64,000 bases of DNA from Aromatoleum buckelii. Lineage in GTDB: Bacteria; Pseudomonadota; Gammaproteobacteria; Burkholderiales; Rhodocyclaceae. Location: positions 806,001-870,000 of the forward strand of contig NZ_WTVH02000010.1 of NCBI RefSeq assembly GCF_012910785.2, given 5' to 3'. The notes under the pieces were generated by a model. The model worked only from the letters and a program-made list of their open reading frames with translations, ran no database searches and was not told where the DNA came from. A program made the translations under genes and the position numbers. Shown here piece by piece: positions 33,995 to 43,967 of this stretch; position 1 is the stretch's first letter, and each line of letters begins with the position of its first letter.

Positions 33995-36355
33995 TCAGAG
34001 CAGCCCGGTCGGCTTGATCCGGATCGCCAGCGGCGCGCCTTTGCGCGCGCGGCGGTGGACCAGCGTCGCGAGCTGCGCGGGCTTCAGGTCGACGCTCGTC
34101 GCCTTGTTGCCGCGGCCGATGCCTGCGACTTTCAGCACCGCGGCATCGGCCGGCGCCGCGACCGCGACCATCGATTCGCCCTCGTCGAGCCCCATGACGA
34201 TGACGCCGCGCCCGCCGGCCTGCACTTTCATCTCGCTGCGCGGAAACACCAGCAGGCGGCCGTTCTCCGAGACCGCGGCGATGCGCTCGCCGAGCACGCG
34301 CGCCGGCGCCAGCACTTTTTCGCCTTTCTCGATATTCATGAACGCCTTGCCGGCGCGCTGGCGGCTCGTCGCTTCGAGGAGCGTGCAGATGAAACCGTAG
34401 CCGCCGGAGTTGGCGAACAGCCACGCCGATTCCGGCTCGGCGGAGACGAGCTGCGTGAGCTTGGCGCCGTTCTGGAAGTCCACCAGCGTTGCGATCGGCA
34501 CGCCGTCGCCGCGCCCGCCGGGCAGCTCGGCGACGCGTATCGTGTAGGCGCGGCCGTGGGTGTCGAGGACGACGAGCGGCCACGTGCTGCGCGTCTCGAT
34601 GACCGCGAACGCGAAGTCGCCCGCCTTGTACGTGACGGCCGCGGCGTCGATGCCGTGGCCCTGGCGCGCGCGCACCCAGCCGTTCTTCGACACGAGCACC
34701 GTCACCGGCTCGTCGGGCACGCTGATTTCGGCGGGCGCGACGGCAGCGACGCTCTCGATCAGCGTACGGCGCTCGTCGCCGTATTTCTTCGCGTCGTCGG
34801 TGATCTCCTTGAGGATCAGCTTCGTCATCGCCGCGCGGCTGTCGAGCAGGTGCTGCAGCTTCCCGCGCTCTTCCTTGAGCTCGGCGAGCTCCTTCTCGAT
34901 GCGGAAACCTTCGAGGCGCGCGAGCTGGCGCAGGCGGATCTCGAGGATGTCCTCGGCCTGGATCTCGGACAGGCCGAACGCCTCGATCAGCGCCGGCTTC
35001 GGCTCGTCGGATTCGCGGATCACGCGGATCACGTCCTCGATGTGCAGGAACGCGATCATCCGGCCTTCGAGGATGTGCAGGCGCCGGTCGACTTCGTCGA
35101 GGCGGTGACGCGTGCGCCGCTCGACGGTAACGTAGCGGAAGTCGATCCACTCGCGCAGGATCTGCACGAGGTTTTTCTGCTGCGGCCGGCCCCCCTGTAC
35201 GGGACCATGCCCGATCATCGTCATGTTCACCGACACCGAGCTTTCGAGGCTGGTGTGCGCGAGCAGCACCGCCATGAACTCGTCGCGGCTCTGGCGCGAA
35301 GAACGCGGCTCCAGCACGATGCGCACCGGCGACTTGTCGCTCGACTCGTCGCGCACCGTCTCGACCACGCCGAGCACGAGCTGCTTGAGGTTCTTCTGCT
35401 CCTGGCTGACGTCCTTCTTGCCGCCGCGCGGCTGAGGGTTCGTCAACGCCTCGATCTCGGCGAGCACGCCGGCAGCCGATACGCCGTGCGGCAATTGTTC
35501 GACGATGACGCGCCACTGGCCGCGCGCGAGTTCCTCGATGCGCCAGCGCGCGCGCATCCTCAGGCTACCGCGCCCGGACGCGTAGGCGTCGCGGATCGCG
35601 TCGGGCGACGAGATGAGCTGGCCGCCGCCGGGGAAATCCGGGCCGGGCAACAGCGGCAGGACGTCGTCGAGCCCGGCATCCGGATTGCGGATCAGGTGGC
35701 AGACAGCGTCGGCGACTTCACGCAGGTTGTGCGGCGGGATCTCGGTCGCCATGCCGACGGCGATGCCCGAAGCGCCGTTGAGCAGCACGAACGGCAGGCG
35801 CGCGGGCAAGAGCTGTGGCTCTTCGAACGCGCCGTCGTAGTTCGGCACGAAATCGACGGTGCCGCGGTCGATCTCGGCAAGCAGGAGTTCGGCGATCGGG
35901 GTCAGCCGGCACTCCGTGTAGCGCATCGCCGCAGCCGAGTCGCCGTCGCGCGAACCGAAGTTGCCCTGGCCGTCGACGAGCGGATAGCGCAGCGAGAAGT
36001 CCTGCGCGACGCGCACCATCGCGTCATAGACGCTGGTGTCGCCGTGCGGGTGGTACTTGCCGATGACGTCGCCGACGACGCGCGCCGACTTGACGTGCTT
36101 CGATGCCGCCGACAGGCGCATCTCGTTCATCGCGTACAGGATGCGCCGCTGCACCGGCTTCATGCCGTCCTCGACCTGCGGCAGCGCGCGCGACTTGACG
36201 ACGCTCATCGCGTACGCGAGGTAGGCGCGCTCGGCATAGCGGTCGAGGGCGAGCGTGCCGTCGTCGGGAGGCAAAGCGTCCTTGCCGGCGGAAGCGGGCG
36301 GAGAGGGCGGCGTCGGCGGGGGGCTGCTGAAAAGGTCCAGGGATTCGATAGTCAT
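33995..36355 (-). CDS. parC: DNA topoisomerase IV subunit A
   Basis: Decatenating type II topoisomerase subunit, 786 residues. N-terminal disorder of about 30 residues, then winged-helix and tower domains with [13 protein letters not shown], the quinolone-region [27 protein letters not shown], and active-site Y146 in [11 protein letters not shown]; a C-terminal beta-pinwheel with few GyrA-box signs, as in ParC. The start codon overlaps the vapC stop by four bases (ATGA on the minus strand), so parC is probably translated together with the toxin gene. parE lies upstream, beyond the HAD gene. Confidence 0.95.
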   Translation of the reverse strand: MTIESLDLFSSPPPTPPSPPASAGKDALPPDDGTLALDRYAERAYLAYAMSVVKSRALPQVEDGMKPVQRRILYAMNEMRLSAASKHVKSARVVGDVIGKYHPHGDTSVYDAMVRVAQDFSLRYPLVDGQGNFGSRDGDSAAAMRYTECRLTPIAELLLAEIDRGTVDFVPNYDGAFEEPQLLPARLPFVLLNGASGIAVGMATEIPPHNLREVADAVCHLIRNPDAGLDDVLPLLPGPDFPGGGQLISSPDAIRDAYASGRGSLRMRARWRIEELARGQWRVIVEQLPHGVSAAGVLAEIEALTNPQPRGGKKDVSQEQKNLKQLVLGVVETVRDESSDKSPVRIVLEPRSSRQSRDEFMAVLLAHTSLESSVSVNMTMIGHGPVQGGRPQQKNLVQILREWIDFRYVTVERRTRHRLDEVDRRLHILEGRMIAFLHIEDVIRVIRESDEPKPALIEAFGLSEIQAEDILEIRLRQLARLEGFRIEKELAELKEERGKLQHLLDSRAAMTKLILKEITDDAKKYGDERRTLIESVAAVAPAEISVPDEPVTVLVSKNGWVRARQGHGIDAAAVTYKAGDFAFAVIETRSTWPLVVLDTHGRAYTIRVAELPGGRGDGVPIATLVDFQNGAKLTQLVSAEPESAWLFANSGGYGFICTLLEATSRQRAGKAFMNIEKGEKVLAPARVLGERIAAVSENGRLLVFPRSEMKVQAGGRGVIVMGLDEGESMVAVAAPADAAVLKVAGIGRGNKATSVDLKPAQLATLVHRRARKGAPLAIRIKPTGLL

Positions 36356-36792
36356 GGAGCGGTGAAGTAAGAGGCAGGGGATTCCATCAGGCGCTGGTCG
36401 GCCCAGTTTTCCAGGCGCAGGCCATCAACCCGTTCGAATTCGCGCGTGTTGTTGGTGACCAGCGTGCAGTCGAGCGCAAGCGCATGCGCGGCGATCTGGG
36501 TGTCGAGCGCGCCGATCGGCGTGCCGCGCCGCATCCGTTGCGTGCGCAGTTCCGCATAGCGCCAGATTGCCTTGTCGTCAAAGGGTGCCACCTCGAGCGG
36601 CAGCAGAAAGGTTTCCAGCGCCGCGCGGTTGCGGGTCGAAGCGCTTTTCGTTACGCCATACGCGAGCTCCGCGGCGGTGATGACCGATACGCCGATGTCG
36701 CCGATCGGGTGCGCATCGAAGCGGGCGCGCACGTGGGCCGGGCGATGATTGATGAGGTAGATGCAGATGTTGGTATCGAGCATGTACCTCAC
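36352..36792 (-). CDS. vapC: Type II toxin VapC, PIN-domain ribonuclease
   Basis: 146-residue PIN domain protein. Acidic residues of the active site are D6 ([14 protein letters not shown]), the Glu in [12 protein letters not shown] and the Asp in [22 protein letters not shown]. VapC toxins cut tRNA or rRNA. The frame opens with GTG at 36792 overlapping the vapB stop (GTGA); an ATG at 36783 is an alternative. Its end overlaps the parC start codon. Confidence 0.88.
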   Translation of the reverse strand: MRYMLDTNICIYLINHRPAHVRARFDAHPIGDIGVSVITAAELAYGVTKSASTRNRAALETFLLPLEVAPFDDKAIWRYAELRTQRMRRGTPIGALDTQIAAHALALDCTLVTNNTREFERVDGLRLENWADQRLMESPASYFTAP

Positions 36793-37019
36793 GGCAACAG
36801 CGCCTCGCGTTCCGCTTGTTCCGGCTCGTCGCGCTTGATCGTGAACCCCGGCTCGAAGGCATCCAGCGCCCCGAACAGCGTACCCCAGCCGTGGCGCGGC
36901 AGCAGCACCACCGCATCGCCGACGCGCTTGATGAACACTTCGTCGCCCTCGAAGCGGAACTCCTTGGGCAGGCGTACCGCCTGGCTGCGGCCGTTCGTGA
37001 AAAGCTTGGCGGTATCCAT
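36789..37019 (-). CDS. vapB: VapB antitoxin, SpoVT-AbrB domain
   Basis: 76 residues beginning [23 protein letters not shown], a typical swapped-hairpin AbrB DNA-binding domain; the acidic C-terminus would wrap the toxin. The start at 37019 is preferred over a longer frame that would begin in the intergenic region. Overlaps vapC by four bases. Confidence 0.88.
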   Translation of the reverse strand: MDTAKLFTNGRSQAVRLPKEFRFEGDEVFIKRVGDAVVLLPRHGWGTLFGALDAFEPGFTIKRDEPEQAEREALLP

Positions 37020-37141
37020 GGCGGCTCCAAAATCAGGGAATCTATCGTCAGTATATATCATTGCCCCGGGACGTTCACTCACCTGGCTGCAGCGCGGCAG
37101 GGGGGTCTGCCCCCCGCGCGCGTCGCTGCGGTGAGGCACAG

Positions 37142-37957
37142 TCAGTCGAGCGCGAGCAGCCGATCGACCGCCCCGGCGAAGTCGTCCGCGATGCAGTCGG
37201 GACGGATTGCCGGGTCGGCGTCGTCGCCGGGGCGGAACTTGCCGGTGCGCACGAGGATCGCCGGAATGCCTGCGGCAAGGGCCGCGCCGACGTCGTCGTG
37301 CAGGTCGTCGCCGATCACGACCGCTTCGGCGGGCGCTATGCCGAGCTCCGCGAGCGCGCTGTGGAAGAAGCTTGCGGCCGGCTTGCCGACGATCTCGGCC
37401 GGCACGCCGCTGCTGAACTCGAGGCCGGTGACGAAAGCGCCCATGTCGAGCGACAGGCCGTCTTCCTCCATGAAGTAGCGGTTCTTCGCCATCGCGATGA
37501 AGGCGCCTCCGGCCATCAGCAGGCGGAACGCGGCGTTCAACTGCGCGTAGTCCAGGTACGGTCCCATGTCGCCCATCACGACCGCATCGGGCGCTGAGGC
37601 GCTCGGGCCCATCTCCTCCGCGAGGTCCGGGTGGACCACGTAGAGCGGCTTCAGGCCGCGCTGCCTGACGAGCTGCTGCGCGGCATGGGCGGCGGTCTGG
37701 ATCTCGTCCTCGGCGACGTCGAACCCCATCCGGCGCAGCTTCGCGACAATCGTGCGGCGCGGCGAACGTGTCGTGTTGGTGAGAAAGCGCAGCGGCAGCG
37801 CCGCCTGCCGCAGTCGCGCGAGTGCGGCGACCGAACCCTCGAGGGCCTGATCGCCGACGTGCAGCACGCCGGCCAGGTCGATCAGCAGCGCCTTAGGGCG
37901 ACGTGCGAGGCGGGCGGTGGCGGCGGATACGGGTTGTGACGAGGGTTGTGACGACAT
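37142..37957 (-). CDS. HAD-superfamily hydrolase, subfamily IIA (LHPP-like)
   Basis: 271 residues. Motif I is [13 protein letters not shown], with the nucleophile Asp but with Ala where most HAD phosphatases have the second Asp; this is also seen in the LHPP-like subgroup (DLSGVL). Motif II is [12 protein letters not shown], the C2A cap follows, and motif IV is [19 protein letters not shown] with [12 protein letters not shown] after it. Relatives act on phospholysine/phosphohistidine or pyrophosphate; the substrate here is unknown. Lies between parE and the vapBC-parC unit, same strand. Confidence 0.83.
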   Translation of the reverse strand: MSSQPSSQPVSAATARLARRPKALLIDLAGVLHVGDQALEGSVAALARLRQAALPLRFLTNTTRSPRRTIVAKLRRMGFDVAEDEIQTAAHAAQQLVRQRGLKPLYVVHPDLAEEMGPSASAPDAVVMGDMGPYLDYAQLNAAFRLLMAGGAFIAMAKNRYFMEEDGLSLDMGAFVTGLEFSSGVPAEIVGKPAASFFHSALAELGIAPAEAVVIGDDLHDDVGAALAAGIPAILVRTGKFRPGDDADPAIRPDCIADDFAGAVDRLLALD

Positions 37958-38092
37958 GTCATTCGGGTGTCGGACTCGTTGCCGGGACTGTGCAGGATCG
38001 GTCCGCCGGCAACCCGGCGGCGCCTTTTCGGTGCCTTCTTTATAGGAGGTTTGCTGCGTTGCGGAAAGGTCGCCCGCGCCGCGGGCACCGCG

Positions 38093-40069
38093 TCAGACGT
38101 CCGCTTCGACGCTGTCGCCTTTCTCCTCCATCCACGCGCGCCGACCGGACGCTTCGCCCTTGCCCATCAGCAGCGTGAACATGCGCTTCGTGTCCTCGAG
38201 GGCGTCGGCGCGCACCTGCACCGGCAGCACGCGGCGTGTCGCCGGGTCCATCGTCGTCTCGCGCAGCTGGTCGGGGTTCATCTCGCCCAGGCCCTTGAAG
38301 CGGCCGACTTCGATCGCGTCCGGCTTGAAGCCTTCCTTCTCGAGCCGGTCGCGGATCGCGGCGAGCTCGCCGTCATCGAGCGCGTAGAGCCTGCGCGCGG
38401 GGCGTTTCTTGCCCTGCGCGGGCACGTCGACGCGGTACAGCGGCGGCTGCGCGACGTGGATGTGGCCGCGCGCGATCAGTTCCGGGAAATGGCGGAAGAA
38501 CAGCGTCAGGAGCAGCGTCTGGATGTGCGCGCCGTCGACGTCGGCGTCGGACATGATGACGACCTTGCCGTAGCGCAGGCCGGACAGATCGGGGTTGCTT
38601 CCGGCTGCATGCGCATCCACGCCGAGCGCGACTGCGATGTCGTGGATCTCGGCGTTCGCGAGCAGGCGGTCGGGGTCGATCTCCCACGAGTTCTGCACCT
38701 TGCCGCGCAGCGGCAGGATCGCCTGGGTTTCCTTGTTGCGCGCCATCTTCGCCGAGCCCCCGGCCGAGTCGCCCTCGACGAGAAAAAGCTCGTTATCGGC
38801 AAGGTCCTCGGATTCGCAGTCGGAGAGCTTGCCCGGCAGCACCGCGACGCCGGAAGTCTTTCTCTTCTCGACTTTCTGTGCGCTCTTCTGCCGCGCGAGC
38901 GCCTGCCGGATCGACAGTTCCGCGATCGCGCGGCCGGCTTCGACGTGATTGTTGAGCCAGATTTCGAACGGGTCGCGGATCATCGACGAAACGAGCTTCA
39001 CCGCCTCGCGCGAGTTGAGCTTTTCCTTCACCTGGCCCTGGAACTGCGGGTCCAAGAGCCGCGCCGACAGCACGTAGCTCATGCGGCCGCAGACGTCCTC
39101 CTGCTGCAGCTTGACGCCGCGCGGCAAAAGCGCGTGGTGTTCGATGAAGCTCTTCACCGCGTCGAAGATGCCGGCGCGCAGGCCGCTTTCGTGGGTGCCG
39201 CCGGCGACGGTCGGGATCAGGTTGACGAAGGATTCGCTCGGCACCGTGTGCTCGAACCATGCCAGCGCCCAAGCCGCGCCTTCGCCGGGAGCATAGGCGG
39301 GGTCGTCCTTGCCGGCGTATTTTTCGCCGGTATAGAGCGGCGCGACCGCTTCGATGTCGCCGGCCTGCTCGCGCAGATAGCCGGCCAGGCCTTCGGGGTA
39401 GGTCCAGGTCTTCGTCAGCGCCGCGCCGCCCGCCTGCTCGATGTCGAGCCGTACCGACACGCCTGGCAGCAGCACCGCTTTCGAGCGCAGCAGGCGCTCG
39501 AGCTCGCCTTGCGGCACGCGCGGCGCCTCGAAATACTTCGCGTCCGGCCACACGCGAACGCGCGTGCCGCTTTGCCGGCCGCAATCGTCCGCCATAGTGA
39601 TCGCGCCGACCTTCTCGCCGCCCTCACTGAACTCGATGCGATGGATCTTGCCGTCGCGCTTGACCTCGACGTCGACGCGCGTCGACAGCGCGTTCGTCAC
39701 GGCGACGCCGACACCGTGCAGGCCGCCGGAAAACGCGTACGCGCCGTTGCCGTCGCGCTTGTCGAACTTGCCGCCGGCGTGCAGCCGCGTGAAGGCGAGC
39801 ACGACGACCGGCACGCCTTCCTCGGGATGCAGGCCGACCGGGATGCCGCGGCCGTCGTCGGCGACGCTGATCGAGCCGTCGGGGTGCAGCGTCACGTGGA
39901 TTTTTTTCGCGAAGCCGCCGAGTGCCTCGTCGGCGGCGTTGTCGATGACTTCCTGGATGATGTGGGCGGGCGAGTCGGTGCGAGTGTACATCCCGGGGCG
40001 CTCGCGCACCGGTTCGAGCCCCTTGAGGACGCGAAAGGACGATTCGTCGTAGTGGTGCTTGCCTGTCAT
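38093..40069 (-). CDS. parE: DNA topoisomerase IV subunit B
   Basis: ATPase subunit of topoisomerase IV, 658 residues. GHKL ATP-binding domain with QEVIDNAADEALGG, DDGRGIPVG and GLHGVGVAVTNALS; TOPRIM domain with FLVEGDSAGGSAKMARNKETQAI and the metal-binding DADVDGAHI. C-terminal domain is short, as in ParE rather than GyrB. The start at 40069 gives MTGKHHYDESSFRVLKGLEPVRERPGMY. Confidence 0.95.
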   Translation of the reverse strand: MTGKHHYDESSFRVLKGLEPVRERPGMYTRTDSPAHIIQEVIDNAADEALGGFAKKIHVTLHPDGSISVADDGRGIPVGLHPEEGVPVVVLAFTRLHAGGKFDKRDGNGAYAFSGGLHGVGVAVTNALSTRVDVEVKRDGKIHRIEFSEGGEKVGAITMADDCGRQSGTRVRVWPDAKYFEAPRVPQGELERLLRSKAVLLPGVSVRLDIEQAGGAALTKTWTYPEGLAGYLREQAGDIEAVAPLYTGEKYAGKDDPAYAPGEGAAWALAWFEHTVPSESFVNLIPTVAGGTHESGLRAGIFDAVKSFIEHHALLPRGVKLQQEDVCGRMSYVLSARLLDPQFQGQVKEKLNSREAVKLVSSMIRDPFEIWLNNHVEAGRAIAELSIRQALARQKSAQKVEKRKTSGVAVLPGKLSDCESEDLADNELFLVEGDSAGGSAKMARNKETQAILPLRGKVQNSWEIDPDRLLANAEIHDIAVALGVDAHAAGSNPDLSGLRYGKVVIMSDADVDGAHIQTLLLTLFFRHFPELIARGHIHVAQPPLYRVDVPAQGKKRPARRLYALDDGELAAIRDRLEKEGFKPDAIEVGRFKGLGEMNPDQLRETTMDPATRRVLPVQVRADALEDTKRMFTLLMGKGEASGRRAWMEEKGDSVEADV

Positions 40070-40169
40070 GAGTGTGTGATCTGCGCTTCGTGGCCGCACG
40101 GCGAAAAGCCGGGGGGTGCAAGGATACTCGTTGAACGGGGATCGGGCATGCGGCTGCGAGCCGCGCAGC

Positions 40170-42077
40170 TCATTGCCCGCGCATGAAAAAGCGGTCGAGA
40201 TCGCCCATCGTCAGCTGCGTCCAGGTCGGCCGGCCGTGGTTGCACTGGTCGGCGCGCTCGGTCGCTTCCATGTCGCGCAACAGCGCATTCATCTCCGGGA
40301 TCGTCAGATTGCGGTGCGCCCGCACCGCGCCGTGGCACGCCATCGTCGCGAGCAGCTCGTTGCGTCGTGCGGTGACGACTTCGGACGCCGGGAATTCGCG
40401 CAGCTCCTCGATGAGCTTTCTCAGCAGTTCGCCGATCGGTGCGGACGCGAGCAGCGCCGGGACGCTCCGCACCGCGAGTTCGGCCGGCCCGACGGGTGCG
40501 ACTTCGAAGCCCATGCGGGCGAGGACTTCGGCGCACTCTTCGGCGGCCGCCATGTCCTTCGCGCCGACCGACAGCACCGCCGGGATCAGGAGGTGCTGCA
40601 CCGCGGGCTGGCCGTCGAGCACCGTCTTGAGCTTCTCGTAGAGGATGCGCTCGTGCGCGGCATGCATGTCGACGAGGACGAGGCCGGCGGCGTTCTGCGC
40701 GAGGACATAGATGCCGTGGAGCTGCGCGATTGCGTAGCCGAGCGGAGCGCCTGTGGCTTCCGCCGGGAGGTGCGCTTCGGCCAGGCCGGCCTCGCCCGGC
40801 AGGCGGCCTGCGGACGGGGGGAAGGCCGTCGGGCGGAATCCGCTGGCGTCGGGCGGGGACGAGGCGCTTTCGGCCGTCGGCCGGGCGCTCGCGGCGAAGT
40901 CGTAATAGCTGCGGCTCGCCGACTCCATTGCGAGGCGGCCCTGCACAGGGGGTGCGCCGCGCCCGACAGCGCTTGCATACCGAAGCGGATTCGCAGCGCG
41001 TGCCGGCGCGGGGGAATCGGCCGGCTCCGCTTCCGTCGCAGCCTTGGCCGCATCGGCATTACCGCCCGTGATGTCGATGCCGGCGCCGGAGGCGGCGAGG
41101 CTGCGCGTCAGTGCATGGAACACGAACTGATGGACAGCTCGCGGCTCGCGGAAGCGCACCTCGATTTTCGCCGGATGCACGTTGACGTCGACGCCGGCGG
41201 GGTCGAGCTCGAGGAACAGCACGTAGGCCGGATGGCGGCTGCCGTGCAGGATGTCGGCGTAGGCTTGGCGCACCGCGTGCGTCAGCAGCTTGTCGCGCAC
41301 GAAGCGGCCGTTGACGAACAGGTACTGCGCGTCGCGGCTCGTGCGGGAATATGCCGGCAGCGCGGCGAAGCCGGCAAGGCGCAGCGGCCCGGCATCGGCA
41401 TCGAGGCTGCGCGCGTGCTGCAGGAAATCGTCGCCCATCAGTGCCGCGACACGCCGCAGCGGATCCCCTGTGGGCAGGCGATGGACGACGCGGCCGTTGT
41501 GCGCGAGCTGCAGGCCGATGTCGGGGCGTGCAAGTGCGACGCGGCGGAACACCTCGTCGCAGTGCGCATACTCGGTTGCCTCGGATTTCAGGAATTTGCG
41601 TCGCGCCGGCGTGCTGTAGAAAAGCTCGGCGACGTCGACGACGGTGCCCTGGTTCAGCGCGGCCGGCGCGAGGCTGCGGTCGGTGCCGTCGATGCGCCAC
41701 GCGTGCGCGCTGCCTTCGGCGCGGCTCGTCAGCGTGAGGCGTGCGACGGCCGCGATCGCCGCGAGCGCTTCGCCGCGAAAGCCCATCGTGCCGACCTGTT
41801 CGAGATCATCGAGCGTCGCGATCTTGCTCGTCGCGTGGCGTTCGAGCGCCAGCGCGAGATCGTCGCGTTCGATGCCCCAGCCGTCGTCGGCGACGCGGAT
41901 GCGGCGCACGCCGCCCTGTTCGAGCTGCACGTCGATCGCACGAGCGCCGGCGTCGAGGGCGTTTTCGAGCACTTCCTTCAGGACCGACGCAGGCCGCTCG
42001 ACGACCTCGCCGGCAGCGATCTGGTTGACGAGGATGTCGGCGAGCGGTCGGATGGCGGCGGGGCGATGGGCAGACAT
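40170..42077 (-). CDS. mutL: DNA mismatch repair protein MutL
   Basis: 635 residues. The GHKL domain has ENALDAGA, DDGWGI and GFRGEALAAI; then a transducer domain, a Pro/Ala-rich linker (about 330-440) and a C-terminal dimerisation domain. In that domain VDMHAAHERILYEKLK matches the endonuclease signature DxHA-x2-E-x4-E of MutL proteins from bacteria without MutH, so this protein probably nicks DNA itself. Divergent from purN. Confidence 0.95.
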   Translation of the reverse strand: MSAHRPAAIRPLADILVNQIAAGEVVERPASVLKEVLENALDAGARAIDVQLEQGGVRRIRVADDGWGIERDDLALALERHATSKIATLDDLEQVGTMGFRGEALAAIAAVARLTLTSRAEGSAHAWRIDGTDRSLAPAALNQGTVVDVAELFYSTPARRKFLKSEATEYAHCDEVFRRVALARPDIGLQLAHNGRVVHRLPTGDPLRRVAALMGDDFLQHARSLDADAGPLRLAGFAALPAYSRTSRDAQYLFVNGRFVRDKLLTHAVRQAYADILHGSRHPAYVLFLELDPAGVDVNVHPAKIEVRFREPRAVHQFVFHALTRSLAASGAGIDITGGNADAAKAATEAEPADSPAPARAANPLRYASAVGRGAPPVQGRLAMESASRSYYDFAASARPTAESASSPPDASGFRPTAFPPSAGRLPGEAGLAEAHLPAEATGAPLGYAIAQLHGIYVLAQNAAGLVLVDMHAAHERILYEKLKTVLDGQPAVQHLLIPAVLSVGAKDMAAAEECAEVLARMGFEVAPVGPAELAVRSVPALLASAPIGELLRKLIEELREFPASEVVTARRNELLATMACHGAVRAHRNLTIPEMNALLRDMEATERADQCNHGRPTWTQLTMGDLDRFFMRGQ

Positions 42078-42317
42078 GCGGGCGGCGGGAAGCTCGGAGA
42101 GCGACGATTATACGAGCCCGCGCGCCCGCATCGGCCGCTGGCGCCGGGATACCCATTTGCCCCGCCGGCCTGAAGCTTCGGCGGCCTTCCGGTATCATGC
42201 CGGCGAAGCTTCGGCCGCATCGTCCCGGCCGGCTTCGCGGCGCTGCAGCGCATGGGCCGCCGTTTTTCCCGCCGGCGCGTTCAAGGCGCGCCCGATTCAA
42301 ACCTCAAGAATCCACCT

Positions 42318-43001
42318 ATGAAGTCGATCGTCATTCTCGTTTCCGGCCGCGGCAGCAACATGGAAGCCATCGTGCGTGCCGCCATCCCCGGTGCGACCAT
42401 CAGCGCGGTGATCAGCAACCGGCCGGACGCGAAGGGGCTGGAGTTCGCCGCTTCCCGCGGCATCGCGACGGCCGTCGTCGATCATAAGGCGTTCGCGACG
42501 CGCGAAGCGTTCGACAAGGCGCTGGCCGAAGCGATCGACGTGCACCGGCCGGACCTGGTCGTTCTCGCCGGCTTCATGCGCGTGCTGAGCGACGATTTCG
42601 TGCGGCATTACGAAGGCCGCCTGCTCAACATCCATCCGTCGCTGCTGCCCGCATTCCCGGGCCTGCACACCCATCGGCGCGCGCTCGACGCGGGCATCCG
42701 CATCCATGGCGCGACGGTGCATTTCGTCACCGCGGCGCTCGATTGCGGCCCAGTGGTGATCCAGGCGGCCGTGCCGGTGCTGTCCGGCGACGACGAGGAA
42801 ACTCTCGCCGCGCGGGTGCTGGCGCAGGAACACCGCATCTATCCGCAGGCCGTGCGCTGGTTCGTCGAAGGCCGCCTGGCGCTTTCCCCCGCGGGCAGGG
42901 TGTCGGTGCAGGGCGAAGCACGGCCCGACGCCGGGTGGACCGTCCCGGCGCTCGAAGCGGCGCCGATCACCGCGAGCGGAGCATGCGGCACCGGCTCCTG
43001 A
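42318..43001 (+). CDS. purN: Phosphoribosylglycinamide formyltransferase
   Basis: Transfers a formyl group from 10-formyl-THF to GAR in purine synthesis. N-terminal SGRGSNMEAI binds the ribonucleotide phosphate; catalytic N-H-D triad in NIHPSLLPAFPG and later LDCGPVVIQAAVPV. The 227 residues include about 20 extra at the C-terminus. Those overlap the start of the DUF3108 gene by 19 bases. Confidence 0.95.
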   Translation: MKSIVILVSGRGSNMEAIVRAAIPGATISAVISNRPDAKGLEFAASRGIATAVVDHKAFATREAFDKALAEAIDVHRPDLVVLAGFMRVLSDDFVRHYEGRLLNIHPSLLPAFPGLHTHRRALDAGIRIHGATVHFVTAALDCGPVVIQAAVPVLSGDDEETLAARVLAQEHRIYPQAVRWFVEGRLALSPAGRVSVQGEARPDAGWTVPALEAAPITASGACGTGS

Positions 43002-43954
43002 TCGCCGCGATCGGCGTATCCCTGGCGGTCCATGTCGCGCTGGCCGGCGCGGCTGAAACTCTCGTCGCGCCGGCGCAGTCCGCCGTCCGGCTGCAGCCGG
43101 TGGCCGCGCCTTCGGCAGCACCCGGTCAGCCCGCTGCCGTGCCGCACGGCGATCCGCGCAAGCCGGGCGTCGCTGCGTGGCCTGCGCACGGCAGCATCCG
43201 CTATCGCGTGATGTACGGGGAAGGCGGCTTCGAAGTCGGCGAGGCGGTGCACGACTGGACGCACGACGACAAGCGCTACCGCATGAGCGTGACGGTCAAG
43301 ACCACCGGCGTCATGGGTCTGCTGCGCTCGCTGCAGTACGAGCAGCGCAGCGAGGGGAGGATCGGCCCGAAAGGGCTCGTCCCCGAGCAGTTCCGCGTCG
43401 AGCAGTCGGGCAAGAAGCCCGAGACGGCGGAGTTCGACTGGAACACCGCGCAGGTGACGATGCGACGCGGCAGCCGCACTCGTACCGCGCCCGTCGAGCG
43501 CGGCGACCAGGACCTGCTGAGCCTGTGGCACCAGATCGGCCTGACCGAGACCGCTGCCCTGCCGGATCAACTCCAGGTCGTCAGCGGCAAGTCGGCGACG
43601 CCTTCGGTGCTCGAGCGGGTCGGCGCCGAACGGCTGGTGCTGCCGATCGGCAGGCTCGACACACAACGCCTGCGCACTCGGGCGCTGAACGGGAAACTCT
43701 CGATCGACGTGTGGCTGGCGCCGGAATACGGCACGTTGCCGGTGCGCATCCGCATCACCGACGACAAGGGCGACGTGCTCGATCAGCAGGCGGTGGAAGT
43801 GCGCCTGGCGCCGGCGGGCAAGCCCGCCGCGAAGCCTGTTGGTCCCGGCGATGGCAAAGGCGCTTCGTCCGGGCCGATCGGGACGCTTGCCGCAGTGCAG
43901 GAAAAGATCGAATTGCGGGCGGACGATCGCGCCGCCGCATCCAACCACCAGTGA
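42983..43954 (+). CDS. DUF3108 domain protein, exported
   Basis: 323 residues with a signal peptide or signal anchor (to about residue 23), a Pro/Ala-rich linker, then the DUF3108 beta-rich domain (about 65-270) beginning GSIRYRVMYGEGGFEVGEAVHDW. DUF3108 proteins often follow purN in betaproteobacteria and are of unknown function. Start chosen at 42983 inside the end of purN. Confidence 0.85.
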   Translation: MRHRLLIAAIGVSLAVHVALAGAAETLVAPAQSAVRLQPVAAPSAAPGQPAAVPHGDPRKPGVAAWPAHGSIRYRVMYGEGGFEVGEAVHDWTHDDKRYRMSVTVKTTGVMGLLRSLQYEQRSEGRIGPKGLVPEQFRVEQSGKKPETAEFDWNTAQVTMRRGSRTRTAPVERGDQDLLSLWHQIGLTETAALPDQLQVVSGKSATPSVLERVGAERLVLPIGRLDTQRLRTRALNGKLSIDVWLAPEYGTLPVRIRITDDKGDVLDQQAVEVRLAPAGKPAAKPVGPGDGKGASSGPIGTLAAVQEKIELRADDRAAASNHQ

Positions 43955-43967
43955 GAACCGATTGACG

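Noticed and set aside
33980-36370. Very long plus-strand open frame antisense to parC (about 796 codons)
   Set aside because: It is a GC-driven shadow rich in Arg, His and Asp; parC on the other strand is unambiguous.
37967-42173. Long plus-strand frames antisense to parE and mutL (739 and 685 codons)
   Set aside because: No family motifs and biased composition; both overlie certain genes on the minus strand.
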